Counted from the first letter of the stretch, positions 12,396-25,231 are shown. The stretch: 64,000 bases of DNA from Microdochium bolleyi (GCA_001566295.1 KQ964246.1:992001-1056000), one strand, 5' to 3'. The notes: generated by a model not told the origin, from the letters alone. Program-made: numbers and translations.

Positions 12396-13701
12396 GTTGG
12401 CAGGACCGGGAAAGCGTGAAGATGAAGAAAATAAGAAACGAGAACTGCAGTATTTTCTGCAGCGGAAAGGGCAGTTGACCCAGAACCAAGAAGTGAGAAG
12501 AGAGAGTTCCGTGGGCCTCTATTATGCTGGTCGAAGATGTTGTGATGGATGTCCTGTTCAGTTGTCTGGACCGCACTCTGCCCGACGATATTATATTCAA
12601 TCTGGCTGACACTGACGCTGACGCTGACGGCGTCCCCTTCAGCCCTACCAGGACCAATAATGAGTGTGCTGATGTTTCGGGGTTGCTGCCGCCGCCTGCC
12701 CACAGCCCTGCAGGGCCGCGCCGGGGTCGTCGGCTGTGGCCAGTCCCGGGGGGCTGGAGCGTGTAAGATGATTGGCTGCCGTGTGCCTATTTTGGGCGTT
12801 GCCAGCATGTTGGGCCCCAGACGTGGTGGCATGGTCAGCACGCCAAGACCTGGCAATGCCCGAGCTCTCAATGGCCCTGGGACCGGCCAGAGTTGTTTCA
12901 ATGACTCGGCAGATCCGGGTGCCGTCGTCCCTGGCATTGTCCGTTGTGCTGCGCCGCCATCTCGTGGCCCTGTCCTTGCGGCCCTCCCAGGTCTGACGCC
13001 AGCCGACCTGCGGTCCTCCCTGGCTGGCCATCTTCCGGCTTCACTCCGCCACATGATATATACAGGTCGCCCACAATTAGCCAGCGTGGCATCCGTGCTC
13101 GGCCGAGACATCCCACCCGCGGCATCTCGGATCGTTCTCGTCCGGGAGATTGTTTCTCGTCCCATGGATGGGTCCAAATACGCCAGGGGTCCGGTCGCCA
13201 GCCTCGCTCTCGTCAGCTGTGGCAGCATCCGCAGCCCCTGCCGGAGCGCGCAGGACTCCTGCATGGCGGCTGCTGGCGTCCAGTGAACCCCAGGTTGATG
13301 CGCCCGCTCTGCTCACGAGAGGCTGTACACTCTCTTGGCACCCTGGCATGTCGTCCAAAAATTGTTTCTGAAACGACATGCCCTAGGCTCCGCCACGGAG
13401 GTGAGTGAGATGGGCACACTGTTGGCGCACCCGAGTAAGAGTGCTCTTGTGCCTAATTAGTGCTGAGGTCAGCGGGCTGCTGGATCTGACTCCGGTTCGT
13501 GCCAACGTTTATTACCATGCAGTTCTCTCTTTCCCTGGCCGTTGATAGTCGTCGGCAACTGCCGCATCAACTTGCATAGATAGTACTACCAGCCCACATA
13601 GAGCACCACTCACCTTGATCCCATCGCTTTTCGAACCTTTTTGTGGGAGCGCCTCTCTGCACCCTTTTTCCCTGCCCAGCATCTTCGTGCTACCTCGCAC
13701 A
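12396..13701. promoter_or_regulatory. Divergent intergenic region
   Basis: About 1.3 kb between the cupredoxin gene (-) and the SUR7/PalI gene (+). It contains long overlapping open frames on both strands (up to 290 codons), but their Arg/Pro/Gly-rich, motif-free translations look like GC-biased noise. It probably carries both promoters. Confidence 0.5.
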
Positions 13702-14999
13702 ATGGCGCGTTTACCTTGGTCCGGCATCTTTCTCGCTGTCATTTCAGCCGCCTTCTCCCTAGTCATCATCCTGTCTGGCGTTGCAGGCTCGGCTCCCTTA
13801 TTCTTTCTACAAGTCAGTCCAACCGAGCCAACAATGGCAGGCCCGCAGATGGGAGACACGTTTACTTACCATTTCCCGTTGCACAGTTCAACACCAAAGG
13901 CTACCGAGGCCCGAATCGCGGCTCACAGCTTAGCAGCTCACAGTTCTTACAAGATCTTTCGACGGTCTCCGGACACGATCTTGTTGGTTCCGGCAGCAAT
14001 GGGCAGTCTGCCCACATCGCAGACTTCTACCAGGTCGCGCTCCTCACCGTATGCACCATCGACAATGGCCGGAGCAGCTGCGCCCCTCTCAGATTCGGCT
14101 CCAGCCTCGACATCAAGCAGACGTTCCAAGTGCAGGTTTCCATGTTCGAGGGCAAGGACATGACGTCGTTCTGGAGACAGGTAGAAGGGTACCCGAAGAT
14201 CTCTCTCTTCATTGCTATCGGATTCGTTCTCGGCACTGCCTGTACGCTGCTGTCGCTCGCACTCATGTTCTTGACTGCTTGCTTCCCCAAAGGCGCGTCG
14301 CTGGCTGCCTGTGCCAGTCAGACCTTGGCTGCCTTGCTCCTACTCGCCGCATCGATAGCAGCTGCAGCGATGTTCTACAAGCTCAGAGACGTTCTCAACG
14401 CGACCCTTGGTGCCGTGGGCATACAGCCGACTGTCAGCTGGCGCATCATGGTCTTCAGCTTCGTCGCCGCGTTGGAGTCGTGGCTCGCTCTTATCTGCCT
14501 GTTTAGATTCCGCAAGAGCTTCAAGCACCGTCGTTCGTTCGCTCCTACTTCTGCGACCCGCAGCATGGCTTCTGGTTCGATGCCGATGGGGAACAGCACA
14601 AAGGTCTTCGTCACTGGATCCAACGAGGGCGCGCCGATGACCGCGGCCGGTGGCGGTGGCTCTGCCTACCGTGGTGCAGCAGCGGCTGGCATCGGCTTCC
14701 TGAAGAAGATCCCTACTTGGAAGCGCAGCCAGCAGCAATACACAGAGATTGAGAAGCAGCCTGGAGCGATGGCCCAGTCTGCAACAAGCTACAACGGCAG
14801 CTCTCGGGCGAGGCCCTTGGCTTCCCAGGACGAAGACGCCGATTTTTCGGCCGGCATGCCGGACGACGTGTCCCAGGGAGCGATGGGCTACAACCCGCGG
14901 GATCCTACGGCGAGGTACGACGATCCTGTGGCCGCTTCTTCAGTGCCCAGCAAGGCAGGCATCCACGCCGATACTGCATACGACCCGTATCAGAAGTAG
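13702..14999 (+). CDS. SUR7/PalI-family plasma membrane protein
   Basis: Two exons (13702-13812 and 13887-14999, 74-bp intron gtcagt..gcacag) give 407 residues. It has four hydrophobic segments, at about residues 7-30, 141-168, 175-200 and 222-243. Between the first two lies an extracellular loop of about 110 residues containing VCTIDNGRSSC. The C-terminal about 160 residues are hydrophilic and cytoplasmic, rich in Gly, Ala and Ser. This topology fits the SUR7/PalI family, whose members mark eisosomes or cortical patches (Sur7) or act in ambient pH sensing (PalI/Rim9). I cannot say which branch this is; the long tail is compatible with PalI. The ATG at 13702 is chosen because the first TM segment follows it at once. 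Confidence 0.8.
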
Positions 15000-15692
15000 C
15001 ATCACTCGCCAAGAAAGCGCTGTTTCATCGGCGTTGAGCCTTCTCCTTGATATATTTGGCTTCGTTTGGGGAGGCTGTGCATTAGACTGGAGAACTACGC
15101 GTACGTAGGAGGTATCCCGAGCTCTGGTACAATGTGCGGGTGGTACTTTACGGCGGCATGGCGTTTGACGCGTGAGGACTGCCTAGCTCGCGGGACAGTG
15201 TCTGCGATAACGTGATTGGAAGATTTAAATTGTCCAGGTTTTTTGAGAGAATGGCTTAAAGATGGCGTTGAGGTAGCAAACATCTGTTTCTTAACGATGC
15301 ATTGAACGATAGTGTCGGCTGCTTTTCATGCACTCTTCATTTTTTGCTGCGTTGATTGCAAATCCCGAGTAAGGTCAAGGCTTGGAAGGGCTGGATACGC
15401 GTAACCGAGTCAGCCTGCGGGAGTATGGGTGTAAGAACATGGCCGCAGAACGAGGAAGAACGTCTTGGGCTTCTCATAGATTGGCAGGTTCTATGGCTTC
15501 CTCTTAGATTAGCTCGAGATCAGTCACCAGGAAGGCACGATTCCGCCAACTTGCCGATCCGGACAGTTGCCAGTAGTGTCCCATTTACGATATGATCTTC
15601 CCGCCATGGGACGCATGAAGCCGAGCTAGCCACCTGACTCTTGACCAAACAGCGCGAGTCAAACAGAGAAAGACATGTAATCGTTTGCAAAG
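15000..15692. other. Intergenic region between SUR7/PalI gene and metallophosphoesterase
   Basis: No gene seen. Three ACGCGT hexamers occur (15097, 15168, 15397), but with no nearby cell-cycle gene their meaning is unclear. Confidence 0.45.
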
Positions 15693-17023
15693 ATGTACAG
15701 GACCCTCATACTCCTGCGATATTCTCAGATCGACCTGTGCCCTAGCCTGTCACTCAAGTACCTCCCCGTACAACCATCCGTCCGCTCCAGCACACACAGG
15801 CCCAGGCGACGACTTGTTCATCAAGATGCTCGTCCCCATTCGAGACATGCGAAAGCAACAGCGGTCTCCTTCCAGATCGTGTCAGATCTGCACCTCGAAT
15901 CCCGCCTCGGGGATAACGAGAACCCAGACAGCTACCGGCTGTACGACATCGCGCCACGGGCCCCTTACCTCGCGCTCCTCGGCGACATCGGCTGCACCAG
16001 GGACACAAAGGGCTACCTTGGCTTCCTCCGGCGGCACCTGATGCGCTTCCGCATCGTGTTCCTCGTCATGGGGAACCACGAGCCGTACCACTCGACCTGG
16101 GCGAGTTCGCGTGCCGTGCTGAGAGGGTTTGAGGTACAGATTCGGGACGAGAGAGCCCAAGAGCAGCAGCAGAGGTGGCAGGGGGGGGTCACGACGCTGG
16201 CCGTGGCAGCAAGAGCAGCGCGCCTGGGCTTGGTGAATTCGTGCTGCTGGATCGAAACAGCTACACCATCTACCCCAGCCGCAACACCACTTCCTCCTCC
16301 TCCCCATCCGTCGCCCAGGGTGAAGAATCTGTGACAATCCTCGGCTGCACACTGTTCTCCCACGTGCCCCTCAGGGCCACCGAGGATGTCAGCAGAGGGC
16401 TTGCCGACTTCCACCTCACAGGGGACGGGTGGGACGTGTACGAGCACAAGCTGGCATTTGCACGTGACATACGCTGGCTCGACGACCAGGTCAGTGCTCT
16501 GACCTCCAGTAGCAGCCACACCATGGAGAGAGGGGCTCTCAAGGATGGCACAAGTAAATCCAGCGCGTCAGAGGCGGGCAGGAACAGCGATGAGATTATA
16601 AAGCCACCACACAAGCAACCCAAGATTGTCATATTCACGCACCATTGCCATACCACAGATGACCGCGCTACCGCCAAGGAGCACAGAGCCACCAACAAGC
16701 ACGAGAGCGACCACACATAAAAGAAGAAAGGGGGCAGCGGTAGCCAGCACGTGAGCAGAGGCGCCAGACTCGCCGCAGGCTTCGCCACGGACCTGCGGAC
16801 GCGCTCTTGCCTCGGCATATGCGCGGCCGCCGTCGAGGAGGCGTCCAGCGCAGAGGCGTCGCCCGTCAAGCTCTGGGCGTTCGGCCACACGCACCACAAC
16901 TGCGACTTTGTCGACGCGGCCACGGGTATCCGGTTCCTCGCTAATCAAAAGGGGTACTTCCACAGGCCGTCGACGGGGGACGAGGGCCTGCAATACGACG
17001 CGCAGAAGGTCGTGGGGATATAG
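15693..17023 (+). pseudogene. Calcineurin-like metallophosphoesterase, apparently disrupted
   Basis: All metal-binding motifs of the family are present in order: SDLHLE (15882-15899), GDIG (15981-15992), GNHE (16071-16082), THH (16637-16645) and GHTHHN (16883-16900), ending in a normal stop at 17023. However, the first three motifs and the last two lie in different frames, and an in-frame TAA sits at 16718-16720 between THH and GHTHHN. The frame change falls near a run of eight G at 16181-16188. It could be an indel, or be removed by an 80-bp intron 16134-16213 (gtacag..caag) joining RGFE to SSAPGLGEFVLLD. I found no plausible splice that removes the TAA; CAA to TAA is a RIP-type change. The start is also uncertain, since no ATG lies close to the first motif. 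It may be a decayed gene or contain sequence errors. Confidence 0.65.
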
Positions 17024-17786
17024 TTCCGCCAAAGCCTGTGCACCAGAGCAGGCAGTGGATCCGGCTTGACCAAGCGGCTCTCGAGTGATCCGGTGTCCAT
17101 ACATGCATGAACCTGGCAGCTGCTCTGTTACATTGGTGTCGTCTGCTGAGACCTTCGTCGTACTATACTTCTCGTGTGTGGGCGAAGCTGACTTTTGACC
17201 TTGACCAAAGCTCCAAGCAACACCCTTGTTGAGAGCATCAGGAATCTCAGGGTGCGTGGAGCCTCGTAAAGCAGAGTCTGTATGAGCTCTGTTGGATTTT
17301 GTTGTGAACGACAAGCATTCGAGTGACACCCAGGTTGGAGTGCCACGCCGTGTAGCATAAATAACGACGCAATTCAACATTATCCTACATTTAAAAAGTG
17401 TAATTGCCTTTTCCGCACTGGTATCTTAAAAGCAAAATATTCCCAAAATAATCCAGAGCAGACACGAGACTTTTTTGTTCCCTCCCACGCTTGAACTCCA
17501 TGTGTGAAAATGAGCCATTGCAGACCATGCCTCTAGCCCGTCTACCTGGCTGGCATAGTCTCAAAGCCTGCCGAGTAGCAAGGCTGGGGCCGTTATTGTC
17601 CCGAGCTATTGCCGAGAAAGCCGCTTGTGGAGTGAGGCACAGTGCTGCCTTCTTGTTTTGCCAGAGTTCCAGAGGCACAGAGGTCATCTACTTGTCTCAC
17701 AAGTCTGGCGAGAGCCTTAGCCACACCTCATTACTAGTATGAAGCTGCGAACGGGGCCGCGAAACCAACTTTGTCACGGACTTGGT
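17024..17786. other. Convergent intergenic region
   Basis: 3' flanks of the metallophosphoesterase (+) and the Zn2Cys6 gene (-). Nothing recognisable. Confidence 0.45.
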
Positions 17787-20309
17787 CTAGACGTGAAGAG
17801 TCAATAAATGATGCTCGGCAGAAACTGGGCTAGTTAGTAGACAGATTGACCTACCTCGCATTCCGCCCAGCGCCTCAAAGGCGCTCCCGTAGTTCTCTAG
17901 GGTCATCATAATGGAGAACAGACCGTCCTGAACCCTGGCCAGCATGTCCTGTAGAAGAGGAGGTCCGCAGTCGCTGTCCATGGGGCCATGGCTGGCAAAG
18001 AGTTGCGGGGCCTTGGTCTTCACCATGAGCAGGGCATAGCTGCTTTGCATCGCACAGCATGCGAAAGCCGGCATCGTTCGGGGCGTAACCATAGGGGAGC
18101 CCGCGCCCAGGTAAGTCGGCACAGCAGAGAACACAGCCGTCGGATTTGGGTACGGCAGCAGGTCGAAGGCCCCCGAGATGTTGAGTGCTGATCTCAGGCA
18201 TAGCTTGGCGGAGTGATACACGGTGAATGGTAACCGCAGTGCAAGTTGCGACTCAAGGATGGCGCTGGCCGTTGGTGTTGACCCCGAAGATACTGGTGGC
18301 GACGAAAGGCCGTTACTCTGACCCATCTGCCTGGTGGGTACACTTTCAAAACCGCCCGAGCAGCACGGCCTTAGTTGTTGCGGTTCCGGGCTGTTGGCTT
18401 GTTCATCCTTCGTCGAGCGCAGGTCGCAGTGCTTGCCAGAGAAGACAGCCGCATCGAAGAAGGCACAGTAACGATGTACCTTAATCCGAGCACTGTCATC
18501 GAGGCGCAGATTGTAAGCATGAGTGACATCACTCTGAGCTTCGTTGAGCGGCGGTACAAATCTTACCTGTTCAGCTTGATTTTTGCAATGCACTTCAATG
18601 ACTGTCCAAGTACGCGCTCATCGCGGTCGACAGGTTGTGTCAAGGGACAATCCAGGATCCATGACTCGGATCTCGTGCACATTGGTTCGAGACGGCGTTC
18701 AAGCTCTAGCATACGCTCGAACACCCGCTGGAACCCCTGGCCTGCCTCTCTTGCTTTGTTTAGCTCCATGACGAACTTTGTGGCAGCCAAAATCGCCTGC
18801 TGGGCTTGTATGAAGAGGTTAAATGCCTAGCATAAGTTAGCATCTTATTGAAATGACATGGCAATCCACGCGTTCTTACCTCTGCATCAGAGCGGACCAA
18901 CGGATAGTGCGTGGTGATATTTGATACCAGATTCTCCCAAGTTGCCATCTGTCGTTGTTATCAGTGAGAATAGCCACACAAGGTTAAAGTAAGACAACCT
19001 ACCGTGTTGCTGACAATCGACACTTGTGAAATACAAATATATGTCATCCACCAGGTGCGCCTCCTTGCCTCAGTGTACTGGTCCTGCTGAGCGCGCTCCG
19101 TGTGCAGACTGATCTCCAATGCCTGTGTGAGAGCTGCATTGGCGCGCAGTGACATTTTCTTGAGGTTTCCGCGTTGCGTATACTCGTACACTGATAAGAG
19201 GTCCAGGGCAATGATGGTCTCAAGCTCAAATGGCACATCAGGATGAAACTGTTGCCTGCCTGTGCTGTGATCCGCATCGTCGAGCGCCCTTGCAGGCTCA
19301 AGTTCCGATTCTGGTCTGTCACTGACATTCTCGATACTCTCGAGCGCAGATTTTGCGAGGAGTTGTGAATAATTTCGTCGAAAGCGTACTGATTCAGGGT
19401 CCTGGGGTGTCACGTCTTGTGGACATGGTATCAAAGCTAGAATGGCGGAAAGTGCAAGGCTTATTGGTGATGGCGGTTCAAGAAATTCAAAGTCATCGTT
19501 CTGGTAGTTGAATAGAGGGGTAATGGCCTCGGGATATGGCGAGGACCGAGGAGCTGGGAGAATGGGAAAATATGGGTGGATCCATATGTAGTATGCATTC
19601 AAGCTGGAGAAGTCGTCAGTAGATTGTTTAGGCTTAGCAAGAGACAGTCTGGGCTGAAGCCGGCGGGCGCATACATGGCAGAGTAGTCCAGTCCATAAGT
19701 TCTTGCCATACAGACAACCGGCGTGGTGACGACTGGTTGCTGGAAGAGCTCATCAAAGACAGCATCGCTGGATTTGTACTTGTCGGCCAGTTGCTTTAGG
19801 CCAGCCCCAGGATCGATATAGTTCTCGAGGAAGATTGCTGATTAGTGGTCAGCCAAGGCTCTGGACTTTCTCGCAGGTGGGCGGACTCTTACCGGAGAAG
19901 GGGACCTCTTCCGTCTTGCCGACGGGTGCGCTCTGGCTCTCAGGCACTACTTTGGCTCTTTTGCGGACACGCGGCCCGCCACGTCGACTTGGCTGGTACT
20001 CGCACTCACGACTTTTGCTTTTGCACTGGAATCAGTCAGCATTGTTGCGCGAGCATCCTGGTCTTGAGGCCGAGACCACTTACGCTGGCGCATGGCCTGT
20101 CGCCATTGCATCTTGTCCGCGAAGAGCGACTTGACGGCGCCGGATTAGTATGGGATGCCTGCACGAGGATCGGGATTGAAGACTTGGGCTGCTCTACGGA
20201 GGGCAAGCGAGGGACCATACCATGCGAGACACGCATTCTTGACAGGCGGTGCGGCGAACTTCTTCCTGGGCGCAGGAGCAATGCTGGTTTCCGGGCTTAT
20301 GGTAGCCAT
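17787..20309 (-). CDS. Zn2Cys6 fungal-type transcription factor
   Basis: Eight exons: 20309-20221, 20129-20084, 20025-19893, 19837-19675, 19603-19003, 18948-18880, 18826-18567, 18492-17787; 688 residues. The zinc cluster is split by two introns and only appears after splicing: Cys27, 30, 37, 43, 46 and 53 (ACLACRSSRTRC..RPCASCKSKSRECEY), with exact CX2CX6CX5CX2CX6C spacing, followed by a basic linker RRGGPRVRKRAK. The first intron has a clear TACTAAT branch site. The middle region opens with NAYYIWIHPYFPIL and includes ARRRTWWMTYIC, both typical of the fungal-specific transcription factor domain. It is a nuclear DNA-binding regulator; target genes unknown. The last residues are unsure: after GGMR a gtaggt..ctaac..ag sequence could be a very short intron, which would change the C-terminus. 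Confidence 0.88.
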
Positions 20310-22276
20310 AACGAAGTCATATCGAGGCGATCGACAGGCCGGAGGGTGTTGCTGGTGTACAGACTGGGTCGGATCTCTGGCCGCAGGAGTTAGTCAGCAC
20401 ACCGAGACAGGCACGCCAAGCGACTTGTGTTGAATTGGCAGCGGCAGCGGCGGCGGCGGCGACGACGGCGACGTTGAAGATGGTTCGACCCAAAGATGCA
20501 GTTGCAGGTGGCGACTGGAGACAGGTGCAGGCCCCCGGAGGCAATGCCGGACAGGCCTCGCAGGGCGGATCGGATCTTATCTGGGCCGCAGAAGTGGGGA
20601 AGGCATGCCACAGCGACTGCGTAGAGCTGGAGGCCAGACTGCAGCGGCTGCTGGTTCGGAGGATACTGCTGTCTCCCGTTTTCGGGGCGGCCGTCTGGCT
20701 TGGTAATACGATGGGTGACCGTGGAGACCCTTCTTTCCAGACAGAGAGAAGAGGGGACCACGCGAACAACTCCCCCAGAGACTGCCAGGCAGAAACTCAG
20801 GGTCGTGCTCGTGCTCGCTGCTCAGTCAGCGTGACGAGCCGACGGGTCCAGTGCTACGCAGACCGTTGACAGCGCGGTGGATGCACACCAAAACCTTATG
20901 CAGCGCCAAACACAATCACGACTCGGGGAGCAAGGGCGCGGCATGTGAGGAGTTCTAGGGTACTCGTTCTTGTCGAGACAGCGACGATATGCTCATTTCA
21001 GACGACATTGCTATCTACCAGCGCTTGCGTCGCTGACCGCCCATCCGGGCCATACGTGTCTCATCACACCTCGCCGTGATCTGTGTAACCTGCAGGCGCG
21101 CGTGGTGCCGGGTCCTCCCAGATCGCTCGATCGGCTCGCTGCTGCTGTGGGCATTGCAGGGACTCCCTGCCAGCCCTCGTCTTAGTGCAACGGCTCTTTC
21201 GTCTTCCATATGAGCGCATTGTCGTGCCGTCCGTCACGAGAGGCTGCGCTCCCCGGTCGCCCCGCTGGGGCGGGAATACCTACCATGCTCGTGTTCTGCC
21301 CGTCCCAGGGGCTCGGCCGGGCCTGTCATTTGCCAATGCCATCGCAGCTCAATGCTGCTGGCAGCTAGCGCTCAGGTGCATCAATGATGTCGGGCATGAG
21401 ACATGGGCCACCTGAACCAGCCGCAGTCGCCCGTGACGGCCCGATCCAATAGACCCCGTCGAGCCCGTGAGGATGCTTGGGAGGAAGCAGATGTCAGCCA
21501 GGTCCCACACACGCGACCTCGATGCGACAGATCTGTGGGCAATGGCACAGCGGGAATGACAGGCGACGTCATCCACGGCTCAACTGAAGAAGCTGGGTCA
21601 CGGAGTGTGACGTTGTGCAGATCATTGTTGGATGGAGACGGGAGGTCCACGCGAGCCTCGGCAGAAGCAACGATGCCAGTCTTGACAAGCTGAGGTTGAG
21701 GATTGGGACTTTGCAAGATTGACTAATCATCTATCAGCGTGAGACATGCGGTGAAGTCTGAGAAGCCGGTTTTTGGCTGAGCCATGATCAGTGTGGTGAA
21801 ATCGAGTCCAGGGCTCAGCCTCCCACACTACAGGATCTGGTCGTGGACGGACGGGCCTGCAGTCACGAACGACCGATGTAGTCTCGTGATTGAGCCAACG
21901 CCGCCGAGCGATCCACAGAAGACATTACATTTTGACAGGCGGCCCGCCTCGAGTCCTCGGGCATTAAAAATTGGCCGGTCGAGACTGGCTGGCCCGGCGC
22001 AACCTGCTAGATGTCTGCCGGTTCACAAGCTCGGGCGCTTCCGGGGTCGCCTGAGAGCGCTCGGCTAAGTGACCCTGAATGCGCAGGCCAGCCTGACGCC
22101 ATACCAGCACCCGCAATTCCAACCCTCCGACCAGACTCGCACGCTCCCACAACTTCGAGCCGCCAACCACTACTCTCACAGGCCTCTGTCGCTGGGGCTG
22201 GCGCCGTACTGCTCTGTTCTGCCTCGCCGTTCACCCGTTCCACACGATCGACATCGTCTCGGGCAACTCATCAACA
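20310..22276. promoter_or_regulatory. Divergent intergenic region (about 2 kb)
   Basis: Lies between the Zn2Cys6 gene (-) and AFG1 (+). It includes a GGC/GCA-type simple tract at about 20436-20475. Open frames here are short with no domain signature. It presumably carries both promoters. Confidence 0.5.
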
Positions 22277-24024
22277 ATGCGGGGAGGCCTGCGTGCTCTT
22301 CCAGCCTCGGCTGGCCGGACCCTCACTTACCGAGCGCACGGCAGGCCCGAGACACTGAGGCCGGCCGTCGTATGCGTCCGCTGCATGCACAGCACGGCCC
22401 GGTCGAGACCACGATCCGCGGCGAGGTCAGCACGACGTACAGCTCTGGCTGGCGCATCGACGCCGCAGCCTCAGCGACCAGCGACTACGAGGCATGTCCG
22501 GCACAATGCCTCAGTTGCGACGTCTGTCGCCGAACCTGGTAAGGAACCACGGAGGCTTTGTCGCCACACTCCCGAATACAGCACTAACCCTGCACATCTG
22601 CAGCGACGAATGAAGCTGGCGATCTTGGGCCTCTCGAGGAATACGACCGGCGAGTCGAGCAGGGTCTCCTCCGCGACGACCCTCACCAGAGAGGCATAAT
22701 ACAGAGCCTGCAGACACTCCACGAGGACCTGCGGCAGTACGAGGCCCGGCCCGTGGTACATCCGACTATTGAGTCGCTGAAACCCAGCAACTCGATCTTC
22801 AGCTTCTTTGGCGTTGGCAACAAGAGCCGGAAGATCGGCGACATCCCGAGCAACCTGCCGCGCGGACTATACCTCTACGGCGATGTGGGCAGTGGGAAGA
22901 CGATGCTGATGGACCTGTTCTACGACACGCTACCAAAAGCTGTCCGGTCCAAGACGCGCATCCACTTCAACAACTTCATGCAGGACGTTCATAAGCGCCT
23001 GCACAAGATGAAGATGGACCACGGCAACGACATCGACGCGGTGCCCTTTGTCGCCGCGGACATCGCCGACGCCGCCAATGTGCTGTGCTTCGACGAGTTC
23101 CAGTGCACCGACGTCGCCGACGCCATGATCCTGCGCCGCCTGCTCGAGTCGCTCATGTCGCACGGCGTCGTCCTCGTGACCACGTCCAACCGCCACCCGG
23201 ACGAGCTCTACAAGAACGGCATCCAGCGCGAGTCCTTCATCCCGGCGATCCACCTGCTCAAGGAGCGCCTGCACGTCATAAACCTCGACTCGCCGACGGA
23301 CTACCGCAAGATACCCCGGCCGCCCTCGGGCGTGTACCACACGCCCCTCGACAACCACGCGCAGGCCCACATCGACAAGTGGTTCCGCTTCCTCGGCGAC
23401 CCGGAGCAGCCCGAGCCGCGCTCCGAGACGCAGACGGTCTGGGGCCGCGAGATCCACGTGCCCCGCGTGAGCGGGCGCTGCGCGTGGTTCACGTTCCAGG
23501 AGCTCATCGGCAAGGCCACGGGCGCGGCGGACTACATCGAGCTGATGCGCAGCTACGACGCCTTCATCGTGAGCGACATCCCCGGGATGACGTTCCGCGA
23601 GCGCGACCTCGCGCGGCGGTTCATCACCTTTATCGACGCCGTGTACGAGTCGCGAGCCAAGCTCGTCCTCACGACGGCGGTGCCCCTCGCGCAGCTCTTC
23701 ATCTCGCCGCAGGAGATGCGCGAGTCGCTCAAGAAGGAAGGCAAGGAGGTCAGCGGGACCGATGTCGACGACGACCCGAGCAGCGGCGCGATGGACCACA
23801 TGATGGAGCACGCCGAGGGGAGCAGCATCAGCGAGCTCAAGAACTCGAGCCTGTTCACGGGCGAGGAGGAGCGCTTCGCGTTCGCCCGCGCGCTGTCCAG
23901 GCTGAGCCACATGGCCAGCAGGGAATGGGTCGAGCGCGGGATGGGGCTGGAACAGGACGGCGGCAAGAAGGACAAGGATGACTGGGCCAAAGTGCGCAGC
24001 CGGCAGATGGAGGACAGCATGTGA
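22277..24024 (+). CDS. AFG1: AFG1/LACE1-family mitochondrial AAA-type ATPase
   Basis: Two exons (22277-22538, 22604-24024; 65-bp intron) give 560 residues. The first about 80 residues are Arg/Ala/Ser-rich with few acidic residues, a mitochondrial targeting sequence. The splice joins VAEPA to TNEAGDLGPLEEYDRRVEQG, the usual N-terminus of the family core. Walker A is GDVGSGKT (180-187) and Walker B is VLCFDEFQ with Asp251-Glu252, followed by TSNRHPDELYKNGIQR. Afg1 is an inner-membrane-associated ATPase helping degrade or dislocate mitochondrially encoded respiratory subunits. The C-terminal stretch, about residues 460-520, carries an acidic insertion (EGKEVSGTDVDDDPSSGAM). Codon usage is strongly GC-ending, so long false frames appear on the opposite strand. 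Identification is secure. Confidence 0.95.
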
Positions 24025-25231
24025 GTCGCGTTAGGAGGCAGCAAGCATGCATACGTCTGGCTGGGCCATGGCTACGTGAAAAGGAAATCCTTGCCTCTAT
24101 CTGTGAATGCTCTGCAGTCTCTGGACCAAGTAACATGGATCTTGCCTTGAGTGCAAGGGCTTTTAATACAAGCAGTTGGACCTCGGGATAGAGGACTTGG
24201 GTTGGACGACGTTGTTGTAGAGCTCGACTGGGTTTGGGTCTCAGTAAGGTCTAGAGCTGCCGTCAAGAGGTTCGCAAGTCCAAATTCCGATGTTTTCGCC
24301 AAAGAGGTTCGTAATCACTTCTTGTTCGCGATCAAAGGACCCCTTCGGCGTCGAGCATGACATAGCACATCACGTCGACGCGCGATTAGGTGCACGGCTT
24401 GTGTGCCTGACCCGGTGTTGTCCTCCTGGGTGGGCACTACTTTACTTCCGAAGTGTGTGATCGGGTCGTGCCGTGGTCTGCGGCACATTCATGACAGAAA
24501 GCGATGTCGCGAGCGTCCAGGAGCACCGCATCGGCCAGGCCGGACTGGCTTCTGACCTCGCCTTGAGAGGACCGATCATGCCACTGGGTAAGCCTGCTGG
24601 CCACCACCCGTTGAAACGCTTGGAGAATCGTAGCTTCTTTGCGGGCAAGCTGACCGAGTGCCATTGCAGGTTCAAGCAACTCGGGCAACGCTACCAGATT
24701 CGGCGGGGCAGGGATTTGCGTGCCTGGATGAGCCTCGAGAACCTTGATATATTACTTCCTCGCCCTGCAACTTGCGGAGTGCAATGGCTGGTGAGGATGA
24801 GAAAGACGGCGTGCCAATCATTGAGTGTTATCTCCCAATTGCTCGAGAGCAAGGGTCTCATCAGGGGGAGGGAATGATCACATGCGACTACGGACGCCGT
24901 CAGCCGACGGGTGGTGGGGTTCCTTTCCGCTCTGCACATAGAACACCACACGTGAGCAGTGCAGAGCCGGGGGAAGACCTTTGATGTCTGAGGTGGGTGG
25001 TTCACCCGGGATTGCGGAGAAGAGCCAATGTCTCAAAGGGCATCGGCCGAGCCCGCTTCGAAGACTCTGTGTGGCCTGCTGGTGTTCCACAGAAGCTGTG
25101 CCACCACGCCTAGCCGCGAGACGGACGATTTAGAGGATGGACCCTGAATAATCCATAGTCGGTAGTCGCTGCCCCAACCTGGACCTGTCAGATCTTCGAG
25201 AAGGGAGGAAACATTGCATACCTCAAGTATA

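Noticed and set aside
12392..13286. Open frames of 290 (-) and 245 (+) codons between two divergent genes
   Set aside because: No motif, odd composition, and they overlap each other; more likely promoter DNA.
15097..15402. Three ACGCGT sites within about 300 bp
   Set aside because: The adjacent genes are a SUR7/PalI protein and a broken phosphoesterase, with no reason for MBF control; chance occurrence is likely at this base composition.
22930..23981. Frames of 326 codons (-) and 298 codons (+) within AFG1
   Set aside because: GC-ending codon bias of AFG1 opens the alternative frames; Walker motifs are only in the chosen frame.
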